A DNA stretch of 64,000 bases from Schizochytrium sp. TIO01 (GCA_004764695.1 SMSO01000031.1:8432761-8496760), one strand, 5' to 3'. Shown: positions 11,601 through 22,327, counted from the stretch's first letter. Numbers and translations: made by a program. Notes: generated by a model not told the origin, from the sequence alone.

Positions 11601-12947
11601 ATGGTTTTTCCTCATTATGCGAAGGCATCAACATTGATTTCAAGCCGACAAGCCAGAAATATTCAGGTTAACAACCTGACTCGTGCGATGACAACCCAGG
11701 CCGGATCGTCAGCAGAACCTGAAGCCCAAGGCCCTCTCGCAGGTGTTCGCATTATCGAGGTGGGTAACTTCATTGCAGGACCTCAGGCTGGTACGATTCT
11801 GGCATACTATGGCGCAGAATGTATTAAAATTGAGCCGCCAGGTGGCGATCAAGTTCGCAAGTTCCGCAATGTAGACAAAACAGGGACCTCGTGGTGGTGG
11901 CGCTCTATTGGACGCAATAAAAAGTCCATTGAGCTTGACCTCAAAAAACCTGGAGCACAGCAACTTGTGCGAGATCTCTGTAAAGATGCCGACGTCTTGC
12001 TAGAAAACTTTCGCCCAGGCAAAATGGAGGAGTGGAACCTTGGGCCTGAGGACATTGCCAAAGTCAACGACCTCGTGTATACTCGTGTCAGTGGCTACGG
12101 CCAGACAGGCCCTTACTCGCGCCGCCCTGGATTTGCATCCTCATGTGAAGCCATGGGCGGGTTTCGCTATGTGAACGGTTTTCCAGACCGCCCTTCTGTG
12201 CGCCCCAATCTGAGTTTAGGTGACACTCTTGCAGGAATTCATGGTGCACTGGGCACAGCCATGGCTTTGTTTGCTCGCCAAAAGGGAAACCCTAATGCTC
12301 GCTCTCAGGTAGTCGATGCGTCAATTTTTGAGTCTGTGTGGAATGTCATGGAGGGTGTATTGTGTGACTATGATGGCGAAGGCCTTGTGCGCGGCCCCTC
12401 CGGATCTACGCTGACTGGCATCGTGCCCACAAACACCTACCCCACCAAAGACAACAAAGCTGTCGTAATCGGCTCAAACTCCACTGCTTTATTCAAGCGT
12501 CTTATGATCGCTCTTGACCGCCCTGATATTGCTGAAAATAAAGAATTTGAGGACAACCAGAACCGTGTCAAAGCGCAGGACTTCTTGGACGGGGTCATTG
12601 AGGAATGGACTCGTCGTCATACTGCTGACGAGGTCATGGCCGTTGTGAATAAGGCTCAGGTGCCAAACTCGTTGATATACTCTATTGAAGACATCGTAGC
12701 TGACCCTCAATACAAGGCACGGGAGATGATTGAGGAGGTTCACATTCCTTCGCTAGATCGTTCCTTGAAGATCCCGGCCATGTCTCCGAAATTTTCGAAA
12801 ACTCCCGGTGGTACTCGGTGGCCTGGAGCAGAACTTGGTTCTCACACCCAGGAAATTCTTGATCTTGTCAAATACTCTCCTGAGCAAGTCAAGACACTCA
12901 TCGAAGATGGTTCGCTTATTTGGCCCGAGTACAAGGGGCAAAGCTGA
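11601..12947 (+). CDS. Class III CoA-transferase (CaiB/BaiF; SUGCT-like), probably mitochondrial
   Basis: 448-aa family III CoA-transferase, moving CoA between carboxylic acids. It reads closest to succinyl-CoA:glutarate CoA-transferase among the eukaryotic members I recall. The start is ATG 11601, in a strong accATGG context; the frame runs open upstream to a GTG only. Residues 1-35 are rich in R, S and T with few acids and look like a mitochondrial presequence (HYAKASTLISSRQARNIQ). Seen: PLAGVRIIEVGNFIAGPQAG (45-64), GAECIKIEPPGGD (71-83), NKKSIELDLK (106-115), LLENFRPG (133-140), VSGYGQTGPY (163-172), and LSLGDTLAG (204-212), whose Asp208 is the expected catalytic nucleophile. Length fits the family's roughly 400-residue core. 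Acyl substrate specificity is inferred, not shown. Confidence 0.9.
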   Translation: MVFPHYAKASTLISSRQARNIQVNNLTRAMTTQAGSSAEPEAQGPLAGVRIIEVGNFIAGPQAGTILAYYGAECIKIEPPGGDQVRKFRNVDKTGTSWWWRSIGRNKKSIELDLKKPGAQQLVRDLCKDADVLLENFRPGKMEEWNLGPEDIAKVNDLVYTRVSGYGQTGPYSRRPGFASSCEAMGGFRYVNGFPDRPSVRPNLSLGDTLAGIHGALGTAMALFARQKGNPNARSQVVDASIFESVWNVMEGVLCDYDGEGLVRGPSGSTLTGIVPTNTYPTKDNKAVVIGSNSTALFKRLMIALDRPDIAENKEFEDNQNRVKAQDFLDGVIEEWTRRHTADEVMAVVNKAQVPNSLIYSIEDIVADPQYKAREMIEEVHIPSLDRSLKIPAMSPKFSKTPGGTRWPGAELGSHTQEILDLVKYSPEQVKTLIEDGSLIWPEYKGQS

Positions 12948-13708
12948 GATAAAGCTTATATTTCTTCAACGTGCTTTCACGTGATAGTTAACGTTAAAAT
13001 TCTCCAAAAGTTCACTACTCCTTCCTTCCTCCCAAACTTAAGTTGCACACTTCTCCCCCACTCCAGCATGTTGGCAATTAATCCAACACTTAACACGGAG
13101 CTATTATTCAGAAAACAAACTCTCTTTCGAACATCCATCCTGTTCACAACACATCGGGTCTTCTGACATGTAACTTTCATCTCGGAGAACGATCGAACGC
13201 TAAGCACCCAAGATAATAAGCGAACGAGAAATAATTTTTGCTCAAAATACAAGAACTAAACAAGCCCCATAAAAAACACTTTGCTCTCACCATCAAGTAC
13301 TAGCATCATCCATAGCACACTCGCTGCCCTTGAATCTCCTAAGATAACAAGCAAACGCAGTATTTCTCTGGACACAAAGAAAAAAGGAGGATAAAGCCGT
13401 ACAACAGGCTGGCAAGTTGCATACCATTTTAAGAAATGGACTAACGAGAGAAACAGGGCTCGATACTGTCAACTTGATCCTCTACCCCAATAATATTACA
13501 AGAAGTCACAAGTCAAGGATTCTCTGCTACAAACAAGAACAACTGGGAATATGTAGCAAGACAATGCTAAGTTTGGGAACGTTGAGCAGTTTGTGTTTTG
13601 TTGATTTGTTGATAAGAAGTAAAAGATGGAAACTACGAGCAAGGAAAAAGGTACGAAGCCTTTGGGCAAGTCGTGATGACTCCAAAGAAATCAATATCAA
13701 TGGTCTGT
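12948..13708. other. Convergent intergenic region (CoA-transferase / RPS9)
   Basis: 760 bp between two gene 3' ends that point at each other. It should hold both 3' untranslated regions. No extra gene seen. Confidence 0.6.
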
Positions 13709-14938
13709 TTACTCGTCGGCCTCCTCGCCGTCACCACCGCCAGAGGCCATGGCCTTCCGCTTGACACGACCCGGCCGGCCCTGACCGAAGGGAGAGGTAA
13801 AAGAATAGTCGACGTGCTTCTCAGAGTCGGTGCGGAGCATGAAGCTGGGCACGTTCACCATTTGCTTGCCGACACGGATGTGGCGCTGGCGGATGAGAAC
13901 ACGGGCGTGGTGGACGCTCTTGGCAAGGCCCTGCTTGAAGACCTTGGTCTGGAGACGGCGCTCAAGGAGACGCTGGGTGGAGAGCTGAAGGACGAAATCC
14001 AACTTCTGCTCGTCCTCGGTGAGGAGACCGTAGCGAACCATACGGCGGAGGAGGGCCTGACCCTCGAACACACGGCGCTCGTTCTTCTCGTCAAGAGTCA
14101 AGAGCTGACGGGCGGAAGCACGGATCTTGGCAAGGATGAGCTGGGTGCGCCAGATCTCGCGCTTGCAGCGAAGGCCATACTCACCGCAGAGCTTGAGCTC
14201 CTGTTATTTGAATTTTTATCATCCACATCCACATGATTAGTGATCATTACGTTCGCAAGTCGTAGACAATTCAATCATCACGTTAGTTGTTCTCGTTCCA
14301 TTTCAAACAAAACTCTAAAGATGGATCCACATCACCTCACCAATCAAAGTACTCCTCATATATTCATCGGCTTGGTCACTTCTCTAACTTGGTTGCACTT
14401 CGTTCTTGCTATATATCACAAGCCGTAATTCAATGTAACATTGTGAAGATGACCCAGTCTCTGACTGATGGGGCTCACGAAGCAGAGATTTACGACATGA
14501 ACTCTGGTGCTCTCAACAGCAGTAGCTTTCAACATGTCTTGCACGACATTTGAGGATGTCGCGGTGCTTCCATGTGTCAAATACATTGACAGAACATTAA
14601 ATTGATAAGCACTGACACGCGTGACTGGCTAGCCAGGACGGCTCGCCTCATCAGCTATTGAGAAGTCATTTCGAATCCACTTCAGAGCCACACAGCTGTG
14701 ATCAGATAAGCATCAAATGCCAGAGCGAGAACCCAAGAGGCAGCCAGAGTCCAAGAAAGCTAGAAGAGCGAGCGAAGGTAGTTCAAGAGAACTTGTTGAT
14801 GAAACGAGGCCATCCTCATCATGGCGATGTCGACCCCAAACCACGAGCACGTACCTGGTCAAGGCGCTCCTTCTCGTACGGCCGCCGGGGCGGGTTGGAG
14901 ACCTTGCTGTAGTTGCGGTGCCGGCTGACGCTGGGCAT
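13709..14938 (-). CDS. RPS9: 40S ribosomal protein S9 (uS4), two exons
   Basis: Cytosolic small-subunit ribosomal protein uS4, an rRNA-binding component of the 40S body. Exon 1 (14938 down to 14855, 28 codons) starts [20 protein letters not shown] and ends ...ERLDQ at a GTACGT donor. The intron (14854-14201, 654 nt, phase 0) ends ...AATAACAG. Exon 2 (14200 down to 13709) begins [11 protein letters not shown] and carries [15 protein letters not shown], the S4 RNA-binding stretch [34 protein letters not shown] and RPGRVKRK, with an acidic tail. The joined protein is 191 aa, against about 194 in animals. Exon 2 has strongly C/G-ending codons compared with most neighbours, consistent with high expression. 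That bias also creates a long spurious antisense frame. The intron position early in the coding region is common for ribosomal protein genes. Confidence 0.95.
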
Positions 14939-16202
14939 GGTGCTAGGTAGTCTCGCGCGGGCGCAGCAGCGGACTCTCCCTCGATTGGTATTGATTCCAT
15001 GGACGAGCTTGCCGCCACGCTTGATTCCCCTCGTTCCCTCCCTTCGCCTGACTGGCCAAGAGAGGGCCTAGTTCTGCCGACTCCCTAATATTTACCCGGT
15101 CGACGCCAAAGGCATACTCCTACACTTTAACATAAGATATACTATACATACCGTAACTTTGGGAAGCCAATTATGGCAGGGTTAGGGTAACCGGGGAAAT
15201 ATTTCAGGCAGCGGGGAAAGGCCAGGAGTGGGCTAATTAGAGTAGTTGTGCCTGGGAAAGGGGGTATAGATAGGTAAATTGGATTGGGGGAACCAGGGGA
15301 AATGATCATGGGCTGATATGGAACATTGGGAACTTGAGAGAAAATGGAGATGGAGAATGGAGAACGGAGATGGAGAATGGAGAACAGATATGGAACGTAG
15401 TCAGAACTGGACCACAAGAACGTAAGAAGAACAGGCGGGAGCCAAGGTGATGCAGAAGCCAGTGGGAAAGAACAGCTTGGAGTAGGGCTCTATCTATTCT
15501 AAACACTAGGTATACTGGGGCCACAGACCAACGGCGTCACACAACGACGGTTAGAGAAGATACTATAGAGAATGGAGTCCACACAGTGAAGTATAACACC
15601 AGGCAAGTAGAACTAACTTGGCATCTACAGAAGAGTATATGCAGCCCCAAGTGAAACAGAATGCTCATTATACTATTGAGAATAGTTTTAATTGATCTTT
15701 TTTTAGATTTTAAAGAAAAAAAGTAAAGGAGGTAACGTGAATGAATGAATTATCTTTCTCAGATTGTAAGGGTACCTAGTGAGACAAATTCGCTTCGCTC
15801 GACCTTCCTCGGGCTAGAGAAGTAGGTTGACCTTGCGCTGAGTGCAGCGATGCCTTGTCCCGAACAATCTGTATTGAATACATCGCCAACGTCTGCCTCG
15901 GCCTCGACTCCACGCTGGAAAGCGCTCTCGAAGGCCGTGGCGGCCTGGGACCCGAACCGGACCTCTGGTGAAGTGGCTGATTGAACAAGGGAAATGAGAG
16001 CAGTGTTTCTTTCCCACTATATTTGTTCGTTTGTTTTATCTTTTGCCAGGCTGGCGAAAGGGTGCTCTCGAGAACGGAGCTTCGCGAGAGTGGAGTGGAT
16101 GAAGGCCAGGCAGAACTTGAACGACTGACAGAGGTATTCATCAATTTGTGTGCTGTGCAGAAGCTTGGTCAGGAGACAAGAGATCCTTCTACTTCAAGAA
16201 GA
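14939..16202. other. Divergent upstream region between RPS9 and RAMP4
   Basis: Shared promoter space for two genes running apart. The left half is G/A-rich with a 20-bp tandem repeat. From about 15.83 kb there are G+C-richer blocks that look like upstream exons of the RAMP4 transcript: a block ending at tctg|gtgaag (about 15970), a block after ttgccag (16051) ending at acagag|gtattc (about 16134), and a 42-nt block after gtgctgtgcag ending in the ATGG start. These joins are inferred from splice-like signals only. Confidence 0.4.
15346..15385. repeat. 20-bp purine-rich tandem repeat
   Basis: ggagatggagaatggagaac occurs twice exactly, at 15346-15365 and 15366-15385, followed by a partial third copy. 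Confidence 0.9.
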
Positions 16203-16689
16203 ATGGGTACGTTAAGCGTTATTTCTGGAGACAGCCGCCCCTCTAATGAAGGGGGAGTGCCCTATCCTGGAATGAAGAGTCCTGGGCATTAAAGCTAAGA
16301 TGTTGCTTGAACTTCTGGGGGTATTTACTGGTTGACGATGTAGGCGGGGAAAGTGCATAAGACTAATTTACTCGAATGTTTGACAATTTTGTCTTCGTTA
16401 TGTACGTATGGACATTTATGTACATGTGGATGTACATAAACTATTTGCTGTAAAATTGCTTCTCATAGCTCCAATTCCTCGTAACAAGGGCCGTCGCAAC
16501 AAGACCCTTCAGGCCGAGAACCGCCGCGCTGGTGAGGTGTCCTCCAAGCAGAAGGAGATTGATGAAAAGCCGGTGAGCAACTTCCTTGTTGCCTTCTTTC
16601 TCTTTGTCGTGGTTGGTTCTGCCTTCTTGCAGATCTTCCGTCTCTTCTTGGATATGGAGGTAGAAGACTCTGCCATGCCCCCTGAGTAA
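16203..16689 (+). CDS. RAMP4: Stress-associated ER protein RAMP4 (SERP1-like), intron right after the start codon
   Basis: Small tail-anchored ER protein that associates with the Sec61 translocon and stabilises membrane proteins under stress. Exon 1 contributes ATGG only (16203-16206), followed by a GTACGT donor. The intron is 16207-16468 (262 nt, phase 1, acceptor ctcatag). Exon 2 is 16469-16689. The joined protein has 74 aa: MAPIPRNKGRRNK, then a basic stretch with GEVSSKQKE (residues 23-31), a single hydrophobic span VSNFLVAFFLFVVVGSAF (37-54), then QIFRLFLD and a short acidic lumenal tail. Architecture and the GSAFLQI motif match the family (GSAIFQI in animals, about 66 aa). The sequence before the ATG stays open in frame across a 42-nt upstream block, so a longer N-terminus through upstream exons cannot be excluded. 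Confidence 0.85.
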
Positions 16690-18403
16690 GGCACTAGTGC
16701 ATTCTGTCAGACCAAGAGCTTCTCTATAAAAGCTGCAGGAAGGCAAGACTTGATCAATGTCCTTGAACTTCCTCGCTTCTTTTGACTTCAAGAATTATCT
16801 TAGATGGGACGATGTATGGTTACGAAGGACTTTGTGTAATATTGGGTTTGCTCCGTAAACTTAAGCTTGCAAGGATGAGAATATCTACTTGCTAGGTTAT
16901 CAAGAGCTTATACACGTAATTCAACCACGCATTGCTTCTAGTTGGAAAGAAGATTATCATCGCAGGCTGGTGCTTTTTCTTTCCAGGTGATATTCTTATC
17001 TCCCTTCCTGACTGTGTGCTTGCCAGTGAGTCCACCCACGTTTCTCATCAAGCATGCGACACTGTTAATTAGCACAACACAGAACAACAACAAATATCAT
17101 TTTTCTTTCTCCTAGTCTGCATCTTGGCTCCCAATTTCTATCATCTCGCTTATCATGACCAGAGCGATACCTCCTCCTTGGAATATGCTTTATGTTCACA
17201 GACTTGCCCTATCAGACCAGTGGTATTGCCATTATGTAATAGCTCATTTCTCAACTTAATTGTAGCTTGGTTCTCTCTGTTCTCCCTGTTCATGCGCTGT
17301 TTCGATACCGCGCAAATTTTTGCAAAATCTGTGATATTGCAGGCAAGGCTTTAAAACTCTCCCTTTCCATGCGCTGTTTCGATACCGCGCAAAGTTATGC
17401 AAAATTTGTGATATTGCAGGCAAAGCTTTGAAACTCCAGTGGCCTCATTGGTGCTTTCTTCTCTTTAATGTTTCCATTCATATTGAATTTTTTAATTTTT
17501 TAGAATCTTTTATGTCATATGAGCTTGCCAAGCCGCTAGCTCCTGGCAGTCTGATAAAGTAGTGCGGATGATCGAAAGTGCTGCTCTTATCAAGTTGGAA
17601 AACGTGCTACGTCAAGGTGTGAAAGAAATGAGAACGTCATGCGCCAAGTGGAGATGTTTGTCCAGCCTGGAGACCCTTTTTATTTTCCCCTTTTCTATAA
17701 AAACAAGCTCCGTATCATCCTCATAAAACAGGGAAGAGCGCATGGCATAGCGACAGGTGTCATGCATTTTTTTAATCCACAACCCCCACGTTAAGCCACC
17801 CCCGCGGGTGCCTGCTTGCACACCCCTCTAATCTGCATAACCGCATCCATTGAAGCTCCGACGATTCACAGCAAGTCCCATAGTATCACACAACCGGAAA
17901 CATCTACGGACTCGAGAAGAGAGTCAATCATACAACTTGAATGGACTCTTTTCAATGATTACCTCAGATGAAAGAAAGACGCGGACCTCTTCTTCGCTCC
18001 TAAGCAAGGTTTATCCTATTCTAGACATTCAAGCGTGAGCTATGACGACGATCGTCTGTGACACTTTCTTTATCTGATACTCTTGAGTTCATATAGATCA
18101 TGGAACATCACGAAGACTTTTTTCTGAAAGCTTTCTTTCATTTATACTGAGGCTGAAGATCGCTTCTTAGTATCTATCATCAATTAGTGAATATCAAGAT
18201 GGAGAAAAAGACGCGCAGAGAAAAAAGAGAAAAAAAGAAACATTTATCAACGATGAACATGATAGGAGGAAACCCAGAATCCAAACGCGGCGCGAAACGA
18301 GGGCCCCGCGTGCGTTTGCTTTGTGCGTGAATCAAGTTGGGCTCGTCTGGTTTGCCAGTCTTTTCTTGAACGAGGTTTTCCCCTCGAGTCGAGTCTCGAC
18401 GCC
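16690..18403. other. Gene-free stretch with a tandem duplication
   Basis: 3' flank of RAMP4, a 77-bp tandem duplication (17280-17435), and the upstream region of the acyltransferase. No further gene recognised. Confidence 0.55.
17280..17435. repeat. 77-bp tandem duplication
   Basis: Two copies with period 77: gcgctgtttcgataccgcgc begins at 17294 and again at 17371, and gatattgcaggcaa recurs at the same offset. The copies differ at a few positions, so the event is not very recent. Confidence 0.9.
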
Positions 18404-19438
18404 ATGGAGAAGTTCACAAAATGGGAGGACAAGTCAAACGGCATCAACCCCTTCGTCCCTTACAAGCAGCGTCCTCGAGCTGTGCCTAAGGCTATCTTGG
18501 GTTTCATCCTGGCTCCATTCAAGCTTATTCTGCTTCTGCTGGTCGCAATTCTAGTGTTGTTGGGACTTGCTCTCGAAAAGGCCGTTGTCGTAAAACCCGC
18601 ACGAGCTCTCGTTCGTCTTGTCCTATTGCGACCTCTCGTGTTCTTTGCGCTCAAGATCCTGGGTTTTTGGAGTATCCACGAAGCCATGCCCGACACGCGT
18701 CGCCTCAGACTTGGAGAGCTCAGCAAAAAGGGAACTGCCGCTACTGAAAATGCCATGAGAAAGTTTGGGCGTACCGTGCGTTCGGGAGATGCGATTTTGT
18801 TCAATTCAACTTCTGTGATGGAAGTGTTATACCTGTATGCGAGATTTGCAGCGGACTTTGCGGTACCATCATTGCCTGATGGACAGGGCTTCATGCAGGT
18901 TGGACTTTTGGGAGCCCTGCGACGTGCAGCGTTCACAGGTGAAAACCCTGCACAAGCGCCATGCAATGGTGGTAAGGCGCTGGTATCTGAATTGCAGGCT
19001 AATGCGCAGTTTCCGATTGCGGTCTTCGCTGAGGGAGCACGAACCAATGGGCGTGCTCTTATTGAGTTTGTTCCTGCCATTGGTAAGGATACCAATCTGA
19101 TTGATGGCCATTCAAGGGTTCACTTTGCTGCGTTCGCTTACTCGTACAAAATTTGGTCCCCTTGTAACACGGTCAACGGTCTGCTTAAATATCTTTGGCA
19201 AGCTTGCACAATGTTCAATAATTCTATGATTGTCAATGTTATTCCATACGAAGTCTGGACTGCGGAGCGCAAAAATAAGGGCAATCAGGAAACTGACCTG
19301 CGTTCCTTGCTCGCCTCGGCGGTTGGCAAACGTGGGGTCAAACAAGTTGCACTCACACACAAGGTCTATTTTGACTTTTTATTGCACTTTCACAAACAAT
19401 CACCTTCTACCTCAGGATCAAAGGCAAAAGCACAATAA
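18404..19438 (+). CDS. LOA1: LOA1/Vps66-like lysophosphatidic acid acyltransferase
   Basis: 344-aa membrane acyltransferase (PlsC superfamily), expected to acylate lysophosphatidic acid on ER or lipid-droplet membranes. The start is ATG 18404 in a gccATGG context; the frame before it is open only to a GTG. The N-terminus MEKFTKWEDKSNGINPF closely matches that of yeast LOA1/Vps66 as I recall it. A strong hydrophobic span lies at residues 30-58 and a second near 70-89. The acyltransferase blocks are NSTSVMEVL (134-142), where most relatives have HxxxxD, and FAEGARTNGRAL (208-219), matching the FPEGTRTNG block. LOA1 itself also has Asn in place of the His, so this is a subfamily trait. Here the Asp is additionally Glu140. 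The C-terminus is polar and ends GSKAKAQ. Subfamily fairly confident; acyl donor unknown. Confidence 0.8.
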   Translation: MEKFTKWEDKSNGINPFVPYKQRPRAVPKAILGFILAPFKLILLLLVAILVLLGLALEKAVVVKPARALVRLVLLRPLVFFALKILGFWSIHEAMPDTRRLRLGELSKKGTAATENAMRKFGRTVRSGDAILFNSTSVMEVLYLYARFAADFAVPSLPDGQGFMQVGLLGALRRAAFTGENPAQAPCNGGKALVSELQANAQFPIAVFAEGARTNGRALIEFVPAIGKDTNLIDGHSRVHFAAFAYSYKIWSPCNTVNGLLKYLWQACTMFNNSMIVNVIPYEVWTAERKNKGNQETDLRSLLASAVGKRGVKQVALTHKVYFDFLLHFHKQSPSTSGSKAKAQ

Positions 19439-19805
19439 GCTTTGTAGGTTGCCTTCTCGTCCTACTTTTGTTGTTGCTTTTGACAGCAAGGCATGAAAAT
19501 CACGATTCCTGTTCCATAACCTCTTCAGGAACTCGACCTTTTTGTGTAACTTTGCTCTCTCCTCCCTGCACTTTCTATAATCACTTCTGTTCTACCGTCT
19601 CCACCCACTCTCAATTAAACATACAAACAATCTATCGAACCAAAACTCTCAAGTTATATTTTTCTTCTTTCCTTTGGAATTTTTTAAATTGTTTTTTTTT
19701 CCATGTATTTTTCTTTTGAAAAGTATTGCTCTATGCTACTCTTCCTATATTTGTATCATCGGTGCCTCCCTCGCCAACACATTCGAATGAATGGAAATCA
19801 ACCCT
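19439..19805. other. Spacer before the tRNA-Pro cluster
   Basis: 3' flank of the acyltransferase and upstream sequence of the first tRNA-Pro. The stretch aatcaaccct directly before the tRNA recurs before every copy. Confidence 0.6.
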
Positions 19806-19903
19806 GGTTCTCTGGTCTAGTGGTATGATTCTCCCTTAGGGTGCTTAGCGACTAGCAAAGCTCAATCTGGGAGAGGTTCCGGGTTCGATTCCCGGGAGAG
19901 CCC
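19806..19903 (+). tRNA. tRNA-Pro(AGG) copy 1, intron 19842-19867
   Basis: The acceptor stem GGTTCTC pairs with GAGAGCC, D-arm TGGTCTAGTGG is box A, and TTCCGGGTTCGATTCCCGG is the T-arm with box B. Anticodon stem CTCCC/GGGAG encloses the loop TTAGGGT once a 26-nt intron between G37 and T38 is removed; the anticodon AGG is at 19838-19840. Discriminator C73. A TTTTTT run within 10 nt downstream should end Pol III transcription. Confidence 0.96.
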
Positions 19904-20020
19904 CATCTTTTTTGCTTGGAACCTTATACTTGAAATTTTTTTCTATTTCCAGACTGTGCAGTAGTATTATATGTGTCGAAACTGATTGTCAACTCAACCT
20001 GTTGTTAGGAAATCAACCCT

Positions 20021-20118
20021 GGTTCTCTGGTCTAGTGGTATGATTCTCCCTTAGGGTGCTTAGCGACTAGCAAAGCTCAATCTGGGAGAGGTTCCGGGTT
20101 CGATTCCCGGGAGAGCCC
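20021..20118 (+). tRNA. tRNA-Pro(AGG) copy 2
   Basis: Same sequence as copy 1 including its 26-nt intron, 215 bp downstream, and followed by a T run. The aatcaaccct flank is shared, so the duplicated unit is larger than the tRNA. Confidence 0.96.
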
Positions 20119-21589
20119 CATTCTTTTTGTCATTATATTTACGAGATAATTTTTTATTTTTTTAATTAAATTCCTATTTATGAAAGAAAAGAATAAGGCA
20201 GGCCCAATTCGTCTGGCAAGCTGACCAACCTCGCCCATCTTCTTGAAGAACTTATCTCTCGGAAGTTTGCCGCTGAGTTTTCTAGCCTCGTATTTCTCAT
20301 GAACATTCTCCTCAAGACAGAATATCTTGGTTTCGTAGGCAGTGATTAATTCCATATAGAAAGAGTAGTCCAAATCATTCCTGCGAGCTTTAGTCTCAAA
20401 ATCTCGCGAAAAATTTCTTTTCGGCGTTTTTTAAAGATCAAAATACTATTCAAGTATACCGCTGTGGGATTTTTGTAGGGCATGTATCTTCAATCTCTTA
20501 TGTGCATCCGTGAGTGAAGTATCTGAGACTTTGAGAAGTTGCATGAGGAATTGGTAGCGAAATATCACATTGCTTGATTAGTTCGATTATTTTAATCATA
20601 AATAAACCATATTAAAGTATGCAGACTACATTTTACTTAAATGTAGAGATATTTGCTTGGGAACTCTTTCGGAGATCCTAACATACACTGCAATTTTATG
20701 ATACTGTATACTCTGTTCTAAAAGATAAATAAACCAAGAGCTAGTACAGTGTTGAATTCTTTTCATGTACATGAGTAGGAGTTTTTTAATCAAATATAAA
20801 TGCATCCCATTTAGTTGAGACACCCCACTGAAGAATGGCCAAGAAAGAAGATAATCAGGCCTAAACTTAAACTTTTAAATAGGTACCACAAAGAATAGAT
20901 TTCTCATTCGATTTTTTATTTTTTCTCTAAAATTTAGAAAATAGCAAAAAGGCTTTTGGACGTGGATCCTTTGGAGAAATGAAAAGAGGGTATGATTTGT
21001 CTTGCTTGTAAATTATGCACATGCAGATGTAGATTCTAGTTACTGTGTCTATTCTTAATTTGCAATTTGGTAATCCTGGTGAAGTACAGTCGCTGTTCAA
21101 CTTAAAGAAATGTTCGAGAGAAATCACACCTTTTCTTCATTTCTCCGAAGGATTCATTTTCGAAAGCCTTTTTGCTAATTACATCAATGACAATCAATAC
21201 ATTAAACAGGTTGTATTACCAATAAATAAATAAAATTATATAAGGAACTCTAGCAATTATATGCCATCTGTGGTGCAGTTTTAAAAATAAAATCACAAAA
21301 ACAAAAGAAAACCAAATTAATTAGTTGGTATCTTTCAAGAAAGCAAGGAAGATCTTAAATTCACATATTTTATTTTTTTGTAAATATCTTCTTTTTGTTG
21401 ACATGAAAAGAAAGAATGAGGCAGGCCTTGGTCACAAGCTTTCTTCCTGAATGAAAAAGCTTGGTTGTATGTACCTCCTGTAACATCACCACCAAAACTG
21501 AGAAAAAAAAAATTGAAAAAAAAATCGAACTAAATTTTTAAAAAAACAGAATGCTTCAATATGGCGATTTAGATCAACAAAAAAGAATG
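20119..21589. other. A+T-rich spacer at the centre of the inverted tRNA repeats
   Basis: 1.5 kb separating plus-strand and minus-strand tRNA-Pro blocks. It contains a loosely repeated gaaaagaa(t/aga)aggcaggcc motif near 20183-20200 and 21405-21426. No gene seen. Confidence 0.5.
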
Positions 21590-21687
21590 GGGCTCTCCCG
21601 GGAATCGAACCCGGAACCTCTCCCAAATTGAGCTTTGCTAGTCGCTAAGCACCCTAAGGGAGAATCATACCACTAGACCAGAGAACC
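21590..21687 (-). tRNA. tRNA-Pro(AGG) copy 3
   Basis: The mature part matches copy 1 exactly on the minus strand; the 26-nt intron ends AATT instead of AATC. T-run terminator on the minus strand. Confidence 0.96.
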
Positions 21688-21802
21688 AGGGTTGATTTCC
21701 TAACAACAGGTTGAGTTGGCAATCGGTTCCAACACATATAATACTCTGCACAGTCTGAAAATAGAAAAAAGTTTCAAGTATAAGCTTCCAAGCAAAAAGA
21801 TG

Positions 21803-21900
21803 GGGCTCTCCCGGGAATCGAACCCGGAACCTCTCCCAGATTGAGCTTTGCGAGTCGCTAAGCTCCCTAAGGGAGAATCATACCACTAGACCAGAGAACC
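21803..21900 (-). tRNA. tRNA-Pro(AGG) copy 4
   Basis: Mature part identical to copy 1. The intron begins AGCTT instead of TGCTT and has a CTCGCA variant in its centre. Confidence 0.95.
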
Positions 21901-22014
21901 AGGGTTGATTTCCTTACAATCGGATGGACGCCGGCATCAAATTTACACATATAATTCTATAGCCAGCATAAAAAATAAAAAATACAAGTCGAAGGACTTT
22001 GAGCAAAAAGGATC

Positions 22015-22112
22015 GGGCTCTCCCGGGAATCGAACCCGGAACCTCTCCCAAATTGAGCTTGGCTAGTCGCTAAGCACCCTAAGGGAGAATCATACCACTA
22101 GACCAGAGAACC
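22015..22112 (-). tRNA. tRNA-Pro(AGG) copy 5
   Basis: Mature part identical. The intron centre reads CTAGCCAAGC. The 3' flank has cgatcc rather than the usual ccatc. Confidence 0.95.
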
Positions 22113-22229
22113 AGGGTTGATTTCCTTACATCAGGTTGGAGAAGAAATTAACATTGACCTTTATATAATATTTTTATTTTTTTAAAATACAAAAAAATAT
22201 AAACCTTAGCTTCAAGGGCAAAAAAGATG

Positions 22230-22327
22230 GGGCTCTCCCGGGAATCGAACCCGGAACCTCTCCCAGATTGAGCTTCGCTCGTCGCTAAGCACCCTAAGGG
22301 AGAATCATACCACTAGACCAGAGAACC
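22230..22327 (-). tRNA. tRNA-Pro(AGG) copy 6
   Basis: Mature part identical. The intron centre reads CGAGCGAAGC, keeping the GCTT/AAGC pair that could close an intron hairpin. Confidence 0.95.

Noticed and set aside
13673-14236. 187-codon open frame on the plus strand
   Set aside because: Antisense shadow of RPS9 exon 2. The S9 reading on the minus strand is unmistakable and its codon bias keeps the opposite frame open.
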